64,000 nt of DNA from Terriglobia bacterium. GTDB taxonomy: Bacteria; Acidobacteriota; Terriglobia; Terriglobales; Acidobacteriaceae. Numbering within the stretch: the first letter of the stretch is position 1; every line of letters begins with the position of its first letter. A program made the translations under genes and the position numbers. Shown piece by piece: positions 16,774 to 28,116 of this stretch. Under the pieces are notes generated by a model. It was not told the origin of the DNA and made no database searches. It saw only the letters and a program-made list of their open reading frames with translations. The stretch covers positions 1 to 64,000 of the forward strand of contig JAIQGE010000011.1 of assembly GCA_020072815.1 (NCBI GenBank), read 5' to 3'.

Positions 16774-17499
16774 TTCTTTGAACGCTGCTGCTTACTATGC
16801 TTGCACAGGTTCGTTCTTCTCAAGTTACTCAAGGCGTTGCGTCCGGTTCCGAAAGTAACCAGAAGCTGGCTTTTGGCTATTGGCGATTGGCCTTAGGCAA
16901 GAGTTGCGCAAGCAAGATCAAGATCGCATCTCGGCGCGCCGGATGTTTGTCGAACTGACGCTTCTATTTCCGCGGCGAAACCTGGTTCAGATTCCTCGGC
17001 GCTCTCTGCGCTGAAAGCTCTTTTTTGCAAGAGATTCCCCGCTGCCTAGGCGACCAGTCGAGACCGTGCCTCGCTGGGATGCTCCATTCTGCATAGGGGA
17101 CCCACCGCGTGCCTTACCAGAATTTTACATGGCTGGAACGAACTTCTTGTGTACTTAAGAAACAACAGCTTACCGTCGCTTGGAATGATCGCCGGAGCCC
17201 CATCTGATAGTTAAAGTAAATATTATCAATAACTTAAGACATTTCTAAACATTAGAAATTTTAATCCAAATCTAATATTTATCTAATGTAGGGCCATTTA
17301 AGCTGCCAGCGGCTTAACTTTCGCTGAGCGATGCTTGCAAGGTTTTTTGTGAGTTTCGTTGAGCCTAACGCGATGTTCTTCCGGCCTTTTCTCCGCTAAG
17401 CGAGCCGACAAGCGGAATCCGCAGGGCTATTCACGCCTTAGCCAGGAAGAATCCCTTCGGAAATTTCCAGACCAAAAACGAACCGATAGGAGCGCAGCT
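16774..17499. other. Long intergenic region upstream of the multicopper oxidase
   Basis: About 725 bases with no supported gene. It contains a GGCTATTGGCGATTGGCC-type repeat near 16872-16894 and an AT-rich block (17205-17290), distinctly poorer in GC than the surroundings, which probably holds the promoter and operator of the downstream oxidase. Confidence 0.6.
17241..17259 (+). promoter_or_regulatory. Operator-like palindrome upstream of the multicopper oxidase
   Basis: ATTTCTAA-ACA-TTAGAAAT is a perfect 8+3+8 palindrome inside the AT-rich block, followed by the related words ATCTAATATTTATCTAATG. It lies about 240 bases before the oxidase start. Confidence 0.45.
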
Positions 17500-19767
17500 A
17501 TGAGTATTTTTTATCTTCCCAAAGACGCGTCCAAGGCGCGACTGAGGGAAGCGGAGAACGCAAAGAGGAATCGGGCCGAAATCCTGAAGGCCTACTCGCA
17601 AGGCAAGGTCACCCGTAGAGAACTCGTAAAGTGGGGCCTCTTCACAACCGCAGGGGCTATTGCTCCCATTCATGGACTCAGTCCTTTCGTCAGCAAAGCC
17701 GACGGACAGGTGGTCACCCCCCTCACACCAGGAGGACTTAATCCGGGCAGCGGCATTCCCACTGGTTTTGCACCGAGCCCGACGTTCGGCGTTCAACCGT
17801 TCAGCACGCCGATGCCGCGGTTTGACCTGATTCCCCGCGGAAATAATCCACTGGGTGGAGACCTTACGCCGGTTCCCACCGCGCAGGCCAACCAGACCCA
17901 GCAGCCCGTTCCAGCGGTTCTGGGCGGCGGCACAGGCCCCATTGAAGGCCGTCCGCCGGGAGACATTTGGGCGCACCAGCAGTTCAATCTGTTCCCGCCC
18001 AAGGTTTCCGTCGAGATGTCCCAGGCGCAGGCCCAGACCAACACCGTTTACAACCCTGGTGTGGCTTCCCAGTTCAACTCAGGGATTGACCCCACGCAGC
18101 CCTTGCCGTGTAAGTTCCATCCCGGCTTTCCGACGCAAGACCCCAATTCGGTTTGGACCTTCAATGGAACCATTCCGCCCAAGTTGGTTGTTGCCCGTTA
18201 CATGGAGCCGCTCCTGTTCCGCCATCACAACCAGTTGCCGGCTGACGTGACGCAGAACAACGGTTTCGGTCGAAACACCATCTCCACCCACGAGCACAAC
18301 GGCCACCACGGCGCGGAGAATGACGGCTTTACCGGCGCGTTCTTCTTCCCAGGTCAGTTCTACGACTATCACTGGCCTGTAGTGCTGGCTGGTCTCCGCT
18401 CCGTCAACACTGACGCTACCGACATCCGCGCTTCGAGCCCGGACGGCAGCGGCGGCCTCACCAAGATTCCTGGTGACTGGCACGAAACCATGTCCACGCA
18501 CTGGTTCCACGATCACATGTTCAGCTTCACTTCGCAGAACGTGTACAAGGGCAACGCTGCCATGTTCAACATCTACAGCGGCCTGGATCGTGGCAACGAG
18601 TCCATCAATGATGGCGTCAACCTGCGTCTGCCCTCGGGCACGGCGAAGGACTGGGGCAACCTGGAATATGACGTCAACCTAATGTTCAACGAGAAGGCCT
18701 TCGATGCCAACGGCCAGCTTGAAATGGACATCTTCCAGTTTGACGGATTCCTGGGCGACTTGATGTGCGTGAACCTCACGTACAAGCCGTTCTTTGAAGT
18801 GGAGCGCCGCAAGTACCGCTTCCGCATCTTGAACGCCAGCGTTTCCCGCTTCTTCAAGTATGGGCTGTCTGACGGTTCCACGATGATCCAGATCGGGAAC
18901 GACGGCAACCTTCTGCCTCAACCGGTGGTGCAAGCCCTCTCGGACGAGCAGGGCATTGCCGAGCGCTACGACTGGGTCATTGACTTCTCCCGCTACAAAG
19001 TTGGAGACAAAGTCTGGATGGTCAACGTGTGCGAACACAAGGACGGCAAGAAACCCAACCAGGACCTGACTCTGGCCCAGGCGCTTTCTGGCCAGTCCAG
19101 CGATCCTTGCGTTGGCAAGTTCCTGGAGTTCCGCATCGTGCGCAACCCGTCCCAGCCTGACCATAGCCAGGTGCCGGCGGTCCTCATTCCCAACCCGGAT
19201 CTGTCCAACATTCCGGTTTCGCGGACGCGGACGTTCCTGTTCGGCAGTGGCGCTTCACAACCCCTGCCCCCGGGCGACCCCGCGGCCTACTTCACCGGCG
19301 CTGGCGGACAGACTGGCCCATGGGGTGTGGCGACCGACAACGGCCCGATGCTGAACGCCAGCTTCGGTCGCGTCTCGGCAGCCCCGAGCTACGGCAGCCG
19401 CGAGGTGTGGACCCTGGTCAACGGTGGCGGTGGCTGGGATCACCCGATCCACATCCACTTTGAAGAAGGCCAGATCCTGGCCCGCAACGGTAGCGCTTCC
19501 AACGTTCCGGCGTGGGAAAAGGGCCGCAAAGACGTGTATCGCCTGCGTCCGGGCGGCAGCGTGACCTTGACCATGCAGTTCCGTGATTGGGGCGGCATGT
19601 TCATGGAGCACTGCCACAACACCGTGCATGAAGACAATGCCATGCTGGTTCGTTGGGAAATCGACAACGGAGGCGCGCCATTCCTGCGGCCGCTGCCGAC
19701 GCCGATCCCGACCCCGCAAGGCGTCAGCTTCGTTCCACCGGACGACATCGCTCCCACCGCCTTCTAA
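17500..19767 (+). CDS. Exported multicopper oxidase
   Basis: A 755-residue oxidase. A Tat-like signal (TRRELVKWGLFTTAG near residue 37) precedes the mature protein. All four copper-ligand blocks are present: THEHNGHHG, HWFHDH, HPIHIH and EHCHNTVHEDNAML, so the type 1 and trinuclear centres should be intact. The first block differs from the usual HWHG of laccases. The start is the ATG at 17500, with GGAG 8 bases upstream; open frame continues 47 codons further but is not signal-like. Substrate (metal ion, phenol or bilin) cannot be decided. A stable hairpin follows the stop. Confidence 0.9.
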   Translation: MSIFYLPKDASKARLREAENAKRNRAEILKAYSQGKVTRRELVKWGLFTTAGAIAPIHGLSPFVSKADGQVVTPLTPGGLNPGSGIPTGFAPSPTFGVQPFSTPMPRFDLIPRGNNPLGGDLTPVPTAQANQTQQPVPAVLGGGTGPIEGRPPGDIWAHQQFNLFPPKVSVEMSQAQAQTNTVYNPGVASQFNSGIDPTQPLPCKFHPGFPTQDPNSVWTFNGTIPPKLVVARYMEPLLFRHHNQLPADVTQNNGFGRNTISTHEHNGHHGAENDGFTGAFFFPGQFYDYHWPVVLAGLRSVNTDATDIRASSPDGSGGLTKIPGDWHETMSTHWFHDHMFSFTSQNVYKGNAAMFNIYSGLDRGNESINDGVNLRLPSGTAKDWGNLEYDVNLMFNEKAFDANGQLEMDIFQFDGFLGDLMCVNLTYKPFFEVERRKYRFRILNASVSRFFKYGLSDGSTMIQIGNDGNLLPQPVVQALSDEQGIAERYDWVIDFSRYKVGDKVWMVNVCEHKDGKKPNQDLTLAQALSGQSSDPCVGKFLEFRIVRNPSQPDHSQVPAVLIPNPDLSNIPVSRTRTFLFGSGASQPLPPGDPAAYFTGAGGQTGPWGVATDNGPMLNASFGRVSAAPSYGSREVWTLVNGGGGWDHPIHIHFEEGQILARNGSASNVPAWEKGRKDVYRLRPGGSVTLTMQFRDWGGMFMEHCHNTVHEDNAMLVRWEIDNGGAPFLRPLPTPIPTPQGVSFVPPDDIAPTAF

Positions 19768-19791
19768 CCGGAAGGCTGTGGCTTAACAACT

Positions 19792-19852
19792 GGCCGGCGA
19801 GCCGCCCGCCCCAACGCGCTCAAATGCGCAGTGGGCAGGTGGTTCGCCGGTC
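19792..19852 (+). terminator. Long hairpin after the multicopper oxidase
   Basis: The arms 19792-19811 and 19833-19852 form a 20-bp stem with three G-U pairs and one mismatch as RNA. The run CCAAAATTTTGG follows, but there is no pure T-tract, so factor-independent termination is plausible rather than certain. A second imperfect hairpin (GGAGAGAATCTTC/GAAGATTTCTCTCC) spans about 19891-19920. Confidence 0.5.
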
Positions 19853-20052
19853 CAAAATTTTGGCTGCGCTCCGACTCATTTTCGTGGAGAGAATCTTCGC
19901 GAGAAGATTTCTCTCCCAGTCGGGCGCTTATTTTTTTGTGATGGACCAAACCGCGCTGAGTGCGCGCAGAATGGCTGTTTCCCGGTTGCTTGGCCCCTGC
20001 GGGATGGAGCCGGCCTTCAGAGAGTGCGTGAGAACTACCAATTTGATGAACC

Positions 20053-20248
20053 GTCATCCTGAGGGCCGTTTTGCGAGCAAGCGTTTTCTTCAGCTTGCGA
20101 GTCCGGGGTCCCCGATCGCGCCGCTTTTGCGCGATTGGGGTGGAAGTAGGCCCGAGGGACCTTGCGTTTTTCTAGCACAGCACAAGGTCCTTCGGGCCTA
20201 CTCGCATGCTGGTAAAAGCGCATGCTCGCTCATGGCCCTCAGGATGAC
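20053..20248. repeat. Long GTCATCCTGAGG...CCTCAGGATGAC inverted repeat
   Basis: Terminal arms GTCATCCTGAGGGC and GCCCTCAGGATGAC bound about 195 bases. Inside are nested pairs (GCGAGCAAGCG/GCATGCTCGC and TAGGCCCGAGGGACCTTGCG/CAAGGTCCTTCGGGCCTA). A related copy is at 42452-42616. It is intergenic, between the oxidase hairpins and the pyrG stop; no coding content was seen in 19768-20264. Confidence 0.7.
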
Positions 20249-20264
20249 GAATCAAAATAATTTC

Positions 20265-21971
<1,707 letters not shown>

Positions 21972-22110
21972 TTATGTAGGTCGTGCTGAGTGAAACAGAC
22001 GGAACCCGGCCTTATGCAGGCGGGCGCGAAACTGAATTTTGAGGGTGCTGCTCCCCGGCTCGAAAGTGGATTTCTCCAGTGGCCGTGAAACCAATTGGGG
22101 TGCACGAGTA

Positions 22111-22116
22111 ATTATA
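22111..22116 (-). promoter_or_regulatory. Probable -10 element of pyrG
   Basis: On the minus strand this reads TATAAT, preceded directly by TG. No good -35 was found (best is a CTTTCC-like hexamer 16 bases upstream). It implies an untranslated leader of about 155 bases. Confidence 0.4.
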
Positions 22117-22224
22117 CAAGAAGAGGGCTGTGGAAAGGAGGGTACATTATTGACTTTTTCAATCCAATCTCCAGCGGAGGACGCAACTTGATCAAACTGA
22201 GGACCGCATCAATCGAACAAAACG

Positions 22225-22602
22225 TCAGCGAATTTTCCGAATTTTGTCTTGGCCCTTCAGGTCCAGGTTGAGCCTGATTTCCGGCTGCGGCAACTTCTTG
22301 CGGACCAGCAATCTGGGGCGGCGCCAATCCCAAATCAGCAAAATAATTGCGCCAACATAGCCGGCAATCAGCAACCCGAAGAAGACGCCAGCCATGAAAG
22401 GCAGCGGCCGCAGCCAGCCCGCCAGGAAACCGAACGTGGTAGAGGACAGCACCAGAGGCAGAATCAGCCACGATGCCCGGGACCGTGTGCGCTCCAGCCG
22501 GGCCTTGCAATTCGGGCAGGCCAGCTTCGACCACGCAGACCAGTCATAGGTGACAGGGGTGCTTACCTGATGATCGCATCGTGGGCATCTGCTGAAAGCC
22601 AT
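22225..22602 (-). CDS. Small membrane protein with N-terminal zinc ribbon
   Basis: A 125-residue protein. Residues 6-9 and 29-32 form two CxxC pairs (CPRC and CPNC), a treble-clef or zinc-ribbon arrangement. Two membrane helices follow (about 45-62 and 68-90) and the C-terminal tail is basic. No family name can be given. It lies between pyrG and a divergent exported protein. Confidence 0.65.
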   Translation of the reverse strand: MAFSRCPRCDHQVSTPVTYDWSAWSKLACPNCKARLERTRSRASWLILPLVLSSTTFGFLAGWLRPLPFMAGVFFGLLIAGYVGAIILLIWDWRRPRLLVRKKLPQPEIRLNLDLKGQDKIRKIR

Positions 22603-22770
22603 GGAAACCTCGCGTACTCAATTCAAGTCTGCGCCGCCTGGAGCCCTGGGTCAAGGCTGATAACGGAGCGATCATTTGACGTTCTTCGCGGATCGCCTAA
22701 TTGCAAGCAAGAAATCACTGCGAAGTCGTTCTCTAACCTATACAATGACAAATCGTCAAGAATACATCGC

Positions 22771-23412
22771 ATGAAGACTGGTCCGAAGGTGCTCATTGGA
22801 GCTGTTCTTTTCGTGGTCGCACTGGTTGTATTCGATATCGCCTGGGACGCATCTGCAGTGGCGCGCGGGCGCCTCCATGCGCGGCTCGACATCGCGCACG
22901 GACACCATAAGATTCTCGGCTATGGCCTGCCGCCTCCTGAACGAACCGAGTATGCCCGTCTGCTGAAACAGCGTTATGCAATTGAGTTTGAGGCTATCGC
23001 AGATTGCATCGTCTCGAAGTCCCTGGTTGCCTATGCCGACGCGTACGATCAGGTGGTTATAGAAGCCACAAAGCGGAAGTTTGGCCGCGATGTTTTTTGG
23101 GAAACCTGGGAAGATGCGCAACGAACCTGGGTGCACGATACCGTCACTCACCGGGCCATCAAGAGCGTCGACTACTTGTTCCATTTTCCGCCGGCCAAAG
23201 CGCGAAATGTGGAGTGCTTTCAGGCTCTTCCTTCTGGATCGTCTATGCAGCAGATCGTCGAACATTGTGGCCGTCCGGACGCAGATATCGGCAGGGAGCT
23301 TTATGTGTTCGTCTATCACCTGGACAATGGCTCGGATGCCACCATTACTACGCCCTATCTAAGGCGCCCCGTTCAAATCATTTATAGCTCTTCTCTTTCA
23401 CCTCATTACTAA
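22771..23412 (+). CDS. Membrane-anchored or exported hypothetical protein
   Basis: A 213-residue protein with an N-terminal hydrophobic segment (VLIGAVLFVVALVVFDIAW) acting as signal or anchor, then a soluble, mostly helical part with five Trp residues and no known motif. The chosen ATG at 22771 starts right before the hydrophobic segment; upstream in-frame sequence is shadow of the zinc-ribbon gene. The C-terminal part has a short block (SMQQIVEHCGRPD) reminiscent of SmpA/BamE-like loops, but this is weak. Confidence 0.6.
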   Translation: MKTGPKVLIGAVLFVVALVVFDIAWDASAVARGRLHARLDIAHGHHKILGYGLPPPERTEYARLLKQRYAIEFEAIADCIVSKSLVAYADAYDQVVIEATKRKFGRDVFWETWEDAQRTWVHDTVTHRAIKSVDYLFHFPPAKARNVECFQALPSGSSMQQIVEHCGRPDADIGRELYVFVYHLDNGSDATITTPYLRRPVQIIYSSSLSPHY

Positions 23413-23653
23413 GAGACGCAAGCAATTCAGCAATTTTCCCCGCAAGATTTCCTCCCTCGGCGTTCTTACTTCAGCCACCACCACCAGGCCCCAAGCTGTT
23501 TCAGAAGGTAAGGAACTGTGATTCCTGACTTAGTGCGCTGCGGCGGCGTTCGTGGTTGTTCCGAATGCCGTGTCGTTCCCCGTCCGCCACGCGACTTTTA
23601 TCACGCAAACCAAGCAAGCCATATCTACTTCCCAAAAACGAAAGGCATTCTCT

Positions 23654-25645
23654 ATGAGAACGTCAACCAACTTGTCACGCAATTACATCTTTTCATCGCT
23701 GAGAGAGCCGCTGATCGTCGCCCTCTCTTTCGCGCTGGCAACTTTGTTCGTCGCCGCGCTTACCGCTCATGCACAGGAACCAGCGCCAGCGCCGGCAGCA
23801 CTCGGCTGGGTCGTCATCCCGGTGGACGAATACCAGCATCTTCGCGCCCGGGCGTTTCCCGCTGAGCGCGAACCTGAGCCGCCTCCGGTGGAAGCCACGC
23901 TCACTCGCGTGGACTATGACCTGCGCATCGTCGGCGACCTGGCTACCGGCCGCGCCAGCCTCACCGTGGACGTGATCAAAGACGGCTGGGTGCGTGTGGC
24001 CATTCCCAGCGGCCTGCTGGTGCGCGAAGCCCGGCTTGACGGCAAACTGGTCTCGCTGGTCCCCGGCCCGGCGGGCAAAAGCGGTAGCCAGCTATCCGCC
24101 ATGCTGTCTCACACCGGACGCGCCCTTCTGTTGCTGGACATCGCGCTGCCGGTGAATGCTTCCGCCGGCGAGGAGAGCATCTCGCTGCCTTCCACAACTT
24201 CCGGCGTCACGCGCGCTTCCATTCAGCTTCCCCGCCAGGGCGTGGACGTGAAGCTGAGTGGCGGCCTGCTGGCGGAAAAACAAGAAACCGGCGCGGAGAG
24301 CAAGTGGCTGGCGTACGCGCGCGGCGGCGAACCGCTCACCCTCACATGGCGCCGCAAAATGGACGACCATCGCCAGACCCAGCCGCTGCGTCTGCGCGGA
24401 TCGTTGACTGAATTGCTCGGGCTGGGCGAAGACGCAACGTCGGTCTACGCCGAAGTCAGCCTGGAGATTCTGCAAGGCGCCGCTAAAGAAGTTCGCATAC
24501 AGCTTCCCGACAAAGTCACCGTCAACCAGGTCACCGGGGCCATGGTCGCCGACTGGGAAATCAAGTCCGGCGAACTTGCCGTCACATTCCTCGAGCCGGT
24601 CGAACAAAGCGCGCGCTTTGTCATCACCGGAGAAACGCGCACGCCGCGCGAAGGCAAGATCGAAGTCCCGCTGATGCGCCTGCTCAACGCGGAGCGCGAT
24701 TCCGGCGGCATTGCCGTGGAAGTCCTGGGCGCGGGCGAGATCAAAGACCAGAAGTTGCAAGGGTTGGAGAACGTGGACGCCTCCGACCTGGGCGAGATGG
24801 TGGCCGGCCGCCAGTCGCCGTCCCTGGTGGCGTTCCGCTTCCGCTCCGGCGACGCCAAGTCCGCGCGCTCGCTCACCGTGAACGTGGCCCGCTACGAACA
24901 GCAGGCTGTGATGATGGCCAACATTGAAGAGGCGCGTTATCAGGTGCTGCTGAGCAATGAAGGCAAGACCCTGGTGCAGGCGCGGTACGCCGTCCGCAAC
25001 AACCAGCGGAATTTCCTGAAGCTCACACTGCCCGCGGGCGCAACGATTTGGAGCGCGTCGCTTGCCGGAAGGCCAGTCCGTCCCGGGCAAGCGCCGGACG
25101 GCGGCCTGCTCCTGCCACTCGAAAAATCCCGCGCCGGCGACGACGCTCCGGTCTTCGCGGTGGAAGTGCTGTATCTAGTCCGCGAAAGCAAGTGGACGGA
25201 CCGCGGCAAGGTCCGCATGGCGCTGCCTGCGCTGGATCTCCCTATTTCGCGCACCGGCCTGGTGCTCTATCACTCGCCGCAGTTTCATGTGACGTCAGAG
25301 CCGGGTCCGTTCCGCGTGGAGCCGTACACCAGACCGATGTCGGTGGCGTTCCAGCCGGTGGGCGTCGGCAGCGGAATTGATCTGCATTACAAGGAATACG
25401 GTTCTGAGTTCGGAAAAACGAAAGGCGAGATTAACGACAAGCCCGTATCCGCCCCCGCCAGGGCTCTGCTCGACGACTACCGCGCCAAATTTGCCGGCGG
25501 CAAAGAAGCCAAAGTCTTGCCGGTGCATGTCTCGTTTCCGGCTTTTGGCTCGTCAGTGTTTCTGGTTTCCGAACTGACGGCGGAGAACCAGGCCCCAGCC
25601 ATTGAACTCAGCTATCAGCGCGACAAGAAGGACGGTGGAAGATGA
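23654..25645 (+). CDS. Exported beta-rich protein, first of a tandem paralogous pair
   Basis: A 663-residue exported protein with a signal peptide of about 42 residues ending in LTAHAQ. The mature protein is almost entirely beta-strand with no cysteine-rich or catalytic motif. It matches the next gene's product over nearly its full length: VIPVDEYQHL against LTLGEYDRL, FLKLTLPAGATIWSA against FLKVDLPAGATILSA, ALPALDLPIS against ALPSMDVPIS, and VLPVHVSFPAFGSSVF against VLPVQVDVPRAGNSYL. The ATG at 23654 is chosen for the signal peptide. Its stop overlaps the next start by four bases. A structural or adhesive envelope role is inferred only from export and fold type. Confidence 0.75.
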   Translation: MRTSTNLSRNYIFSSLREPLIVALSFALATLFVAALTAHAQEPAPAPAALGWVVIPVDEYQHLRARAFPAEREPEPPPVEATLTRVDYDLRIVGDLATGRASLTVDVIKDGWVRVAIPSGLLVREARLDGKLVSLVPGPAGKSGSQLSAMLSHTGRALLLLDIALPVNASAGEESISLPSTTSGVTRASIQLPRQGVDVKLSGGLLAEKQETGAESKWLAYARGGEPLTLTWRRKMDDHRQTQPLRLRGSLTELLGLGEDATSVYAEVSLEILQGAAKEVRIQLPDKVTVNQVTGAMVADWEIKSGELAVTFLEPVEQSARFVITGETRTPREGKIEVPLMRLLNAERDSGGIAVEVLGAGEIKDQKLQGLENVDASDLGEMVAGRQSPSLVAFRFRSGDAKSARSLTVNVARYEQQAVMMANIEEARYQVLLSNEGKTLVQARYAVRNNQRNFLKLTLPAGATIWSASLAGRPVRPGQAPDGGLLLPLEKSRAGDDAPVFAVEVLYLVRESKWTDRGKVRMALPALDLPISRTGLVLYHSPQFHVTSEPGPFRVEPYTRPMSVAFQPVGVGSGIDLHYKEYGSEFGKTKGEINDKPVSAPARALLDDYRAKFAGGKEAKVLPVHVSFPAFGSSVFLVSELTAENQAPAIELSYQRDKKDGGR

Positions 25646-28110
25646 ACTTCACAAAGACACTCAACAACGCCATGAACACTCTCAAGCAATTCATAGTTTT
25701 CACCATGATCTTCTCTGTGGTCGCTTCAACGCTCTTCGCTTCAACGACGGCTTCGGCTGCGGAGAAGGCTCCGGCGCCCGCTCTGCCGCTGCCCGCCACC
25801 GGCAACGTCACGCTTACGCTGGGAGAGTATGACCGCCTGGTGGACCTGGCGAACAAGGCTGCGCGCAAACATGACGTGCCGCCCGTTTCGTACACGCTCA
25901 AGCGCGCTGATCTAAAGCTGCACGTGGCCGAGGGATCTGTTCTGGGCTCGGTGCAACTCGATGGAGAGATCTTCGGCAAAGGGTCAGCCAAAGTCCCGCT
26001 CACCAGCGGCATGACCATCCTGAATGCGAAGCAGGAAGGCCCCAACGGGAAAGAAGGAAAGACGCTGCCGCTTCTCCAGGAAGGCTCCACGGCAATGGCA
26101 ATCCTGAGTGGCCCGGCGGAATTTTCCGTCGCACTCGATGCCGGCATGCCAATGACCATTGAAGCCGGACGCGCGCAATTCAGCTTGCCGGTTCCCGCGG
26201 CGGGCAGCGTGCGGCTGTCGCTGGTCATCCCCGGCGACCACACCAACGTGCGCATCAGCCCCGGCCTGATCACCAACCGCACTTCCGCCAACGGCCAGAC
26301 CACGGTGGAAGCCGCGCTGGTCCCGGGACAGCCGGCCAGCATCTGGTGGCAGACGCGCGAACTCGCCGCGCCGGTGGTGCCCAAGGAAGTCCGCTTCCTT
26401 TCTGACGTGAAGACGCTGGTCACCGTCACCGAATCTGACCTGCGCCTGGCCGCCCTGGCCGACGTGACTGTGGTGCAAGGTGATCCCACTGAATTCAAGA
26501 TCACCGTGCCCACCGACTACGAAATCACTGACGTCAGCGGCGCCACCGTGGAAGGCAGCGAGATCACGGGCGACGAACTCATCGTCAAGCTCAACGCCAG
26601 CGCGCCGCGCTCCCACCAGTTCCTCATCACCATGGAGAAGCCGCTGGCCGGCGTCGCCAAATTGGAAACTCCATTTCTGAATTTCAAAGATACGCAGCGT
26701 GAAACCGGCGAGGTCCTGGTGGAAGGCACCGGAGCTATGGAGCTGACGTCCACCGAAGGCGGGAGCCTGAAGCGCATGGACGTGAAAGAAGCCAACCCGT
26801 ATCTGCGATCGCTGGCGCGCTATCCGATGCACGCAGCGTTCCGCTTCCATCGCCAGCCCAATGAAGTTCCCAAGCTGGCGCTGGCGTGGGTCCGCTTCCC
26901 GGACAGCTCGGTGCTGGCCGCGGTGGCCGAGCGCGCCGTGGTCACCACGCTGGTCACCACGGAAGGCCGTTCGCTCACCGAAGTCAAGCTCACGGTGAAG
27001 AACCAGGCACAGCCGTTCCTGAAAGTTGACTTGCCCGCGGGGGCGACGATTCTTTCCGCCGAAGTGGCCGGCGAGAAAGTGAAACCGGTGCAGGGAACGG
27101 ACGGCAATCGCGTGCCCCTGTTGCGCGCCGGCTTCCGTCCCACGGGCGCTTACGAAGTCACGTTTGTGTTCATGCACTCGGGCGCGCCGTTCGCCAAAAA
27201 AGGCGGATCAGAACTGGCGCTGCCCAGCATGGACGTCCCCATCAGCCTGCTGCAGTGGGAAGTGTTTCTGCCGGAGCAGTACAAGGTGAAGGACTTTAGC
27301 GGCGACGCCATCGCCATGAACCTGCTGCAACGAGGGAGCGTAGTCAGCGTGGAGACCAAGTCTGGAACTGGCAGTTTCGGAACGCCCACGTCCGCGTTTG
27401 CCGGCATCCAGGAAAATGAAGGTCTCGACAACCTGGCCGTCTTTGTTCCCGGCGTCGTTCCCGGCGTCGAGGAAGCACGGCCTGACGGCGGAGCGAGTGC
27501 AGCGGGTTACCTGACCGGCGTGGTTACCGACCAGCAAGGAGCGGTCATTTCCGGAGCGCAAGTGAAAGTGATAAACCAGGACACCGGCGTGGTCTACACC
27601 GCCACCACGGACAGCTCGGGCTCCTGGAGGATCGCCAGCGTCCGCTCCGGCAGAGTCAAAGTTGAAATCTCGGCGCGCTATTTCAAGACGGCCACGTACG
27701 CCGCGTTGGATTACAACGCCAGTCGCGGCGGCTCGATGGGCGTGACCAAGCTCGTCGTCGGCGCAACCACCACCACGGTGGAAGTCACCGCGGAAGCGCC
27801 GATGATTGACACGTCGCAGTCGCAAGTCACCCAAACGTTCAGCGGAAACGCCTTGACCACCTATGCCGGAGTGAACTCAAGTGGTTCGGGCGGCCGCAGC
27901 AGCGACAAGAAAAAAGACCGCGACGCCAGGAAACAACTGGTGGAGCAACAGAACCAGGCGTCGGCCAACGTCTTCAACCTGCAAAAGAAAGTATCCGGCG
28001 TGCTGCCGGTGCAGGTGGACGTTCCGCGGGCGGGCAATTCGTATCTCTTTGCCCGCGCCCTGGTGCTGGATGAGGAGACCAAGCTGACGTTTAACTACAG
28101 GACGAAATAA
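25642..28110 (+). CDS. Exported beta-rich protein with inserted carboxypeptidase-regulatory/TonB-plug-like segment
   Basis: An 822-residue exported protein (signal peptide ending near TASA), paralogous to the preceding gene's product. Residues about 615-750 have no counterpart there. This segment reads as a CarboxypepD_reg beta-sandwich (YLTGVVTDQQGAVISGAQV, TDSSGSWRI) followed by VEVTAEAPMIDTSQSQVTQ, the sequence type that leads into the plug of Oar-like TonB-dependent receptors. No TonB box or barrel follows; after a Lys/Gln-rich linker the shared C-terminal block (VLPVQVDVPRAG) resumes. Translational coupling with the first gene suggests the two products act together at the envelope. Confidence 0.8.
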   Translation: MNFTKTLNNAMNTLKQFIVFTMIFSVVASTLFASTTASAAEKAPAPALPLPATGNVTLTLGEYDRLVDLANKAARKHDVPPVSYTLKRADLKLHVAEGSVLGSVQLDGEIFGKGSAKVPLTSGMTILNAKQEGPNGKEGKTLPLLQEGSTAMAILSGPAEFSVALDAGMPMTIEAGRAQFSLPVPAAGSVRLSLVIPGDHTNVRISPGLITNRTSANGQTTVEAALVPGQPASIWWQTRELAAPVVPKEVRFLSDVKTLVTVTESDLRLAALADVTVVQGDPTEFKITVPTDYEITDVSGATVEGSEITGDELIVKLNASAPRSHQFLITMEKPLAGVAKLETPFLNFKDTQRETGEVLVEGTGAMELTSTEGGSLKRMDVKEANPYLRSLARYPMHAAFRFHRQPNEVPKLALAWVRFPDSSVLAAVAERAVVTTLVTTEGRSLTEVKLTVKNQAQPFLKVDLPAGATILSAEVAGEKVKPVQGTDGNRVPLLRAGFRPTGAYEVTFVFMHSGAPFAKKGGSELALPSMDVPISLLQWEVFLPEQYKVKDFSGDAIAMNLLQRGSVVSVETKSGTGSFGTPTSAFAGIQENEGLDNLAVFVPGVVPGVEEARPDGGASAAGYLTGVVTDQQGAVISGAQVKVINQDTGVVYTATTDSSGSWRIASVRSGRVKVEISARYFKTATYAALDYNASRGGSMGVTKLVVGATTTTVEVTAEAPMIDTSQSQVTQTFSGNALTTYAGVNSSGSGGRSSDKKKDRDARKQLVEQQNQASANVFNLQKKVSGVLPVQVDVPRAGNSYLFARALVLDEETKLTFNYRTK

Positions 28111-28116
28111 GAATCA

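Noticed and set aside
24092-27177. Long minus-strand frames opposite the paralogous exported proteins
   Set aside because: Shadow frames of GC-rich genes, with repetitive Arg/His/Gly composition and no ribosome binding sites.
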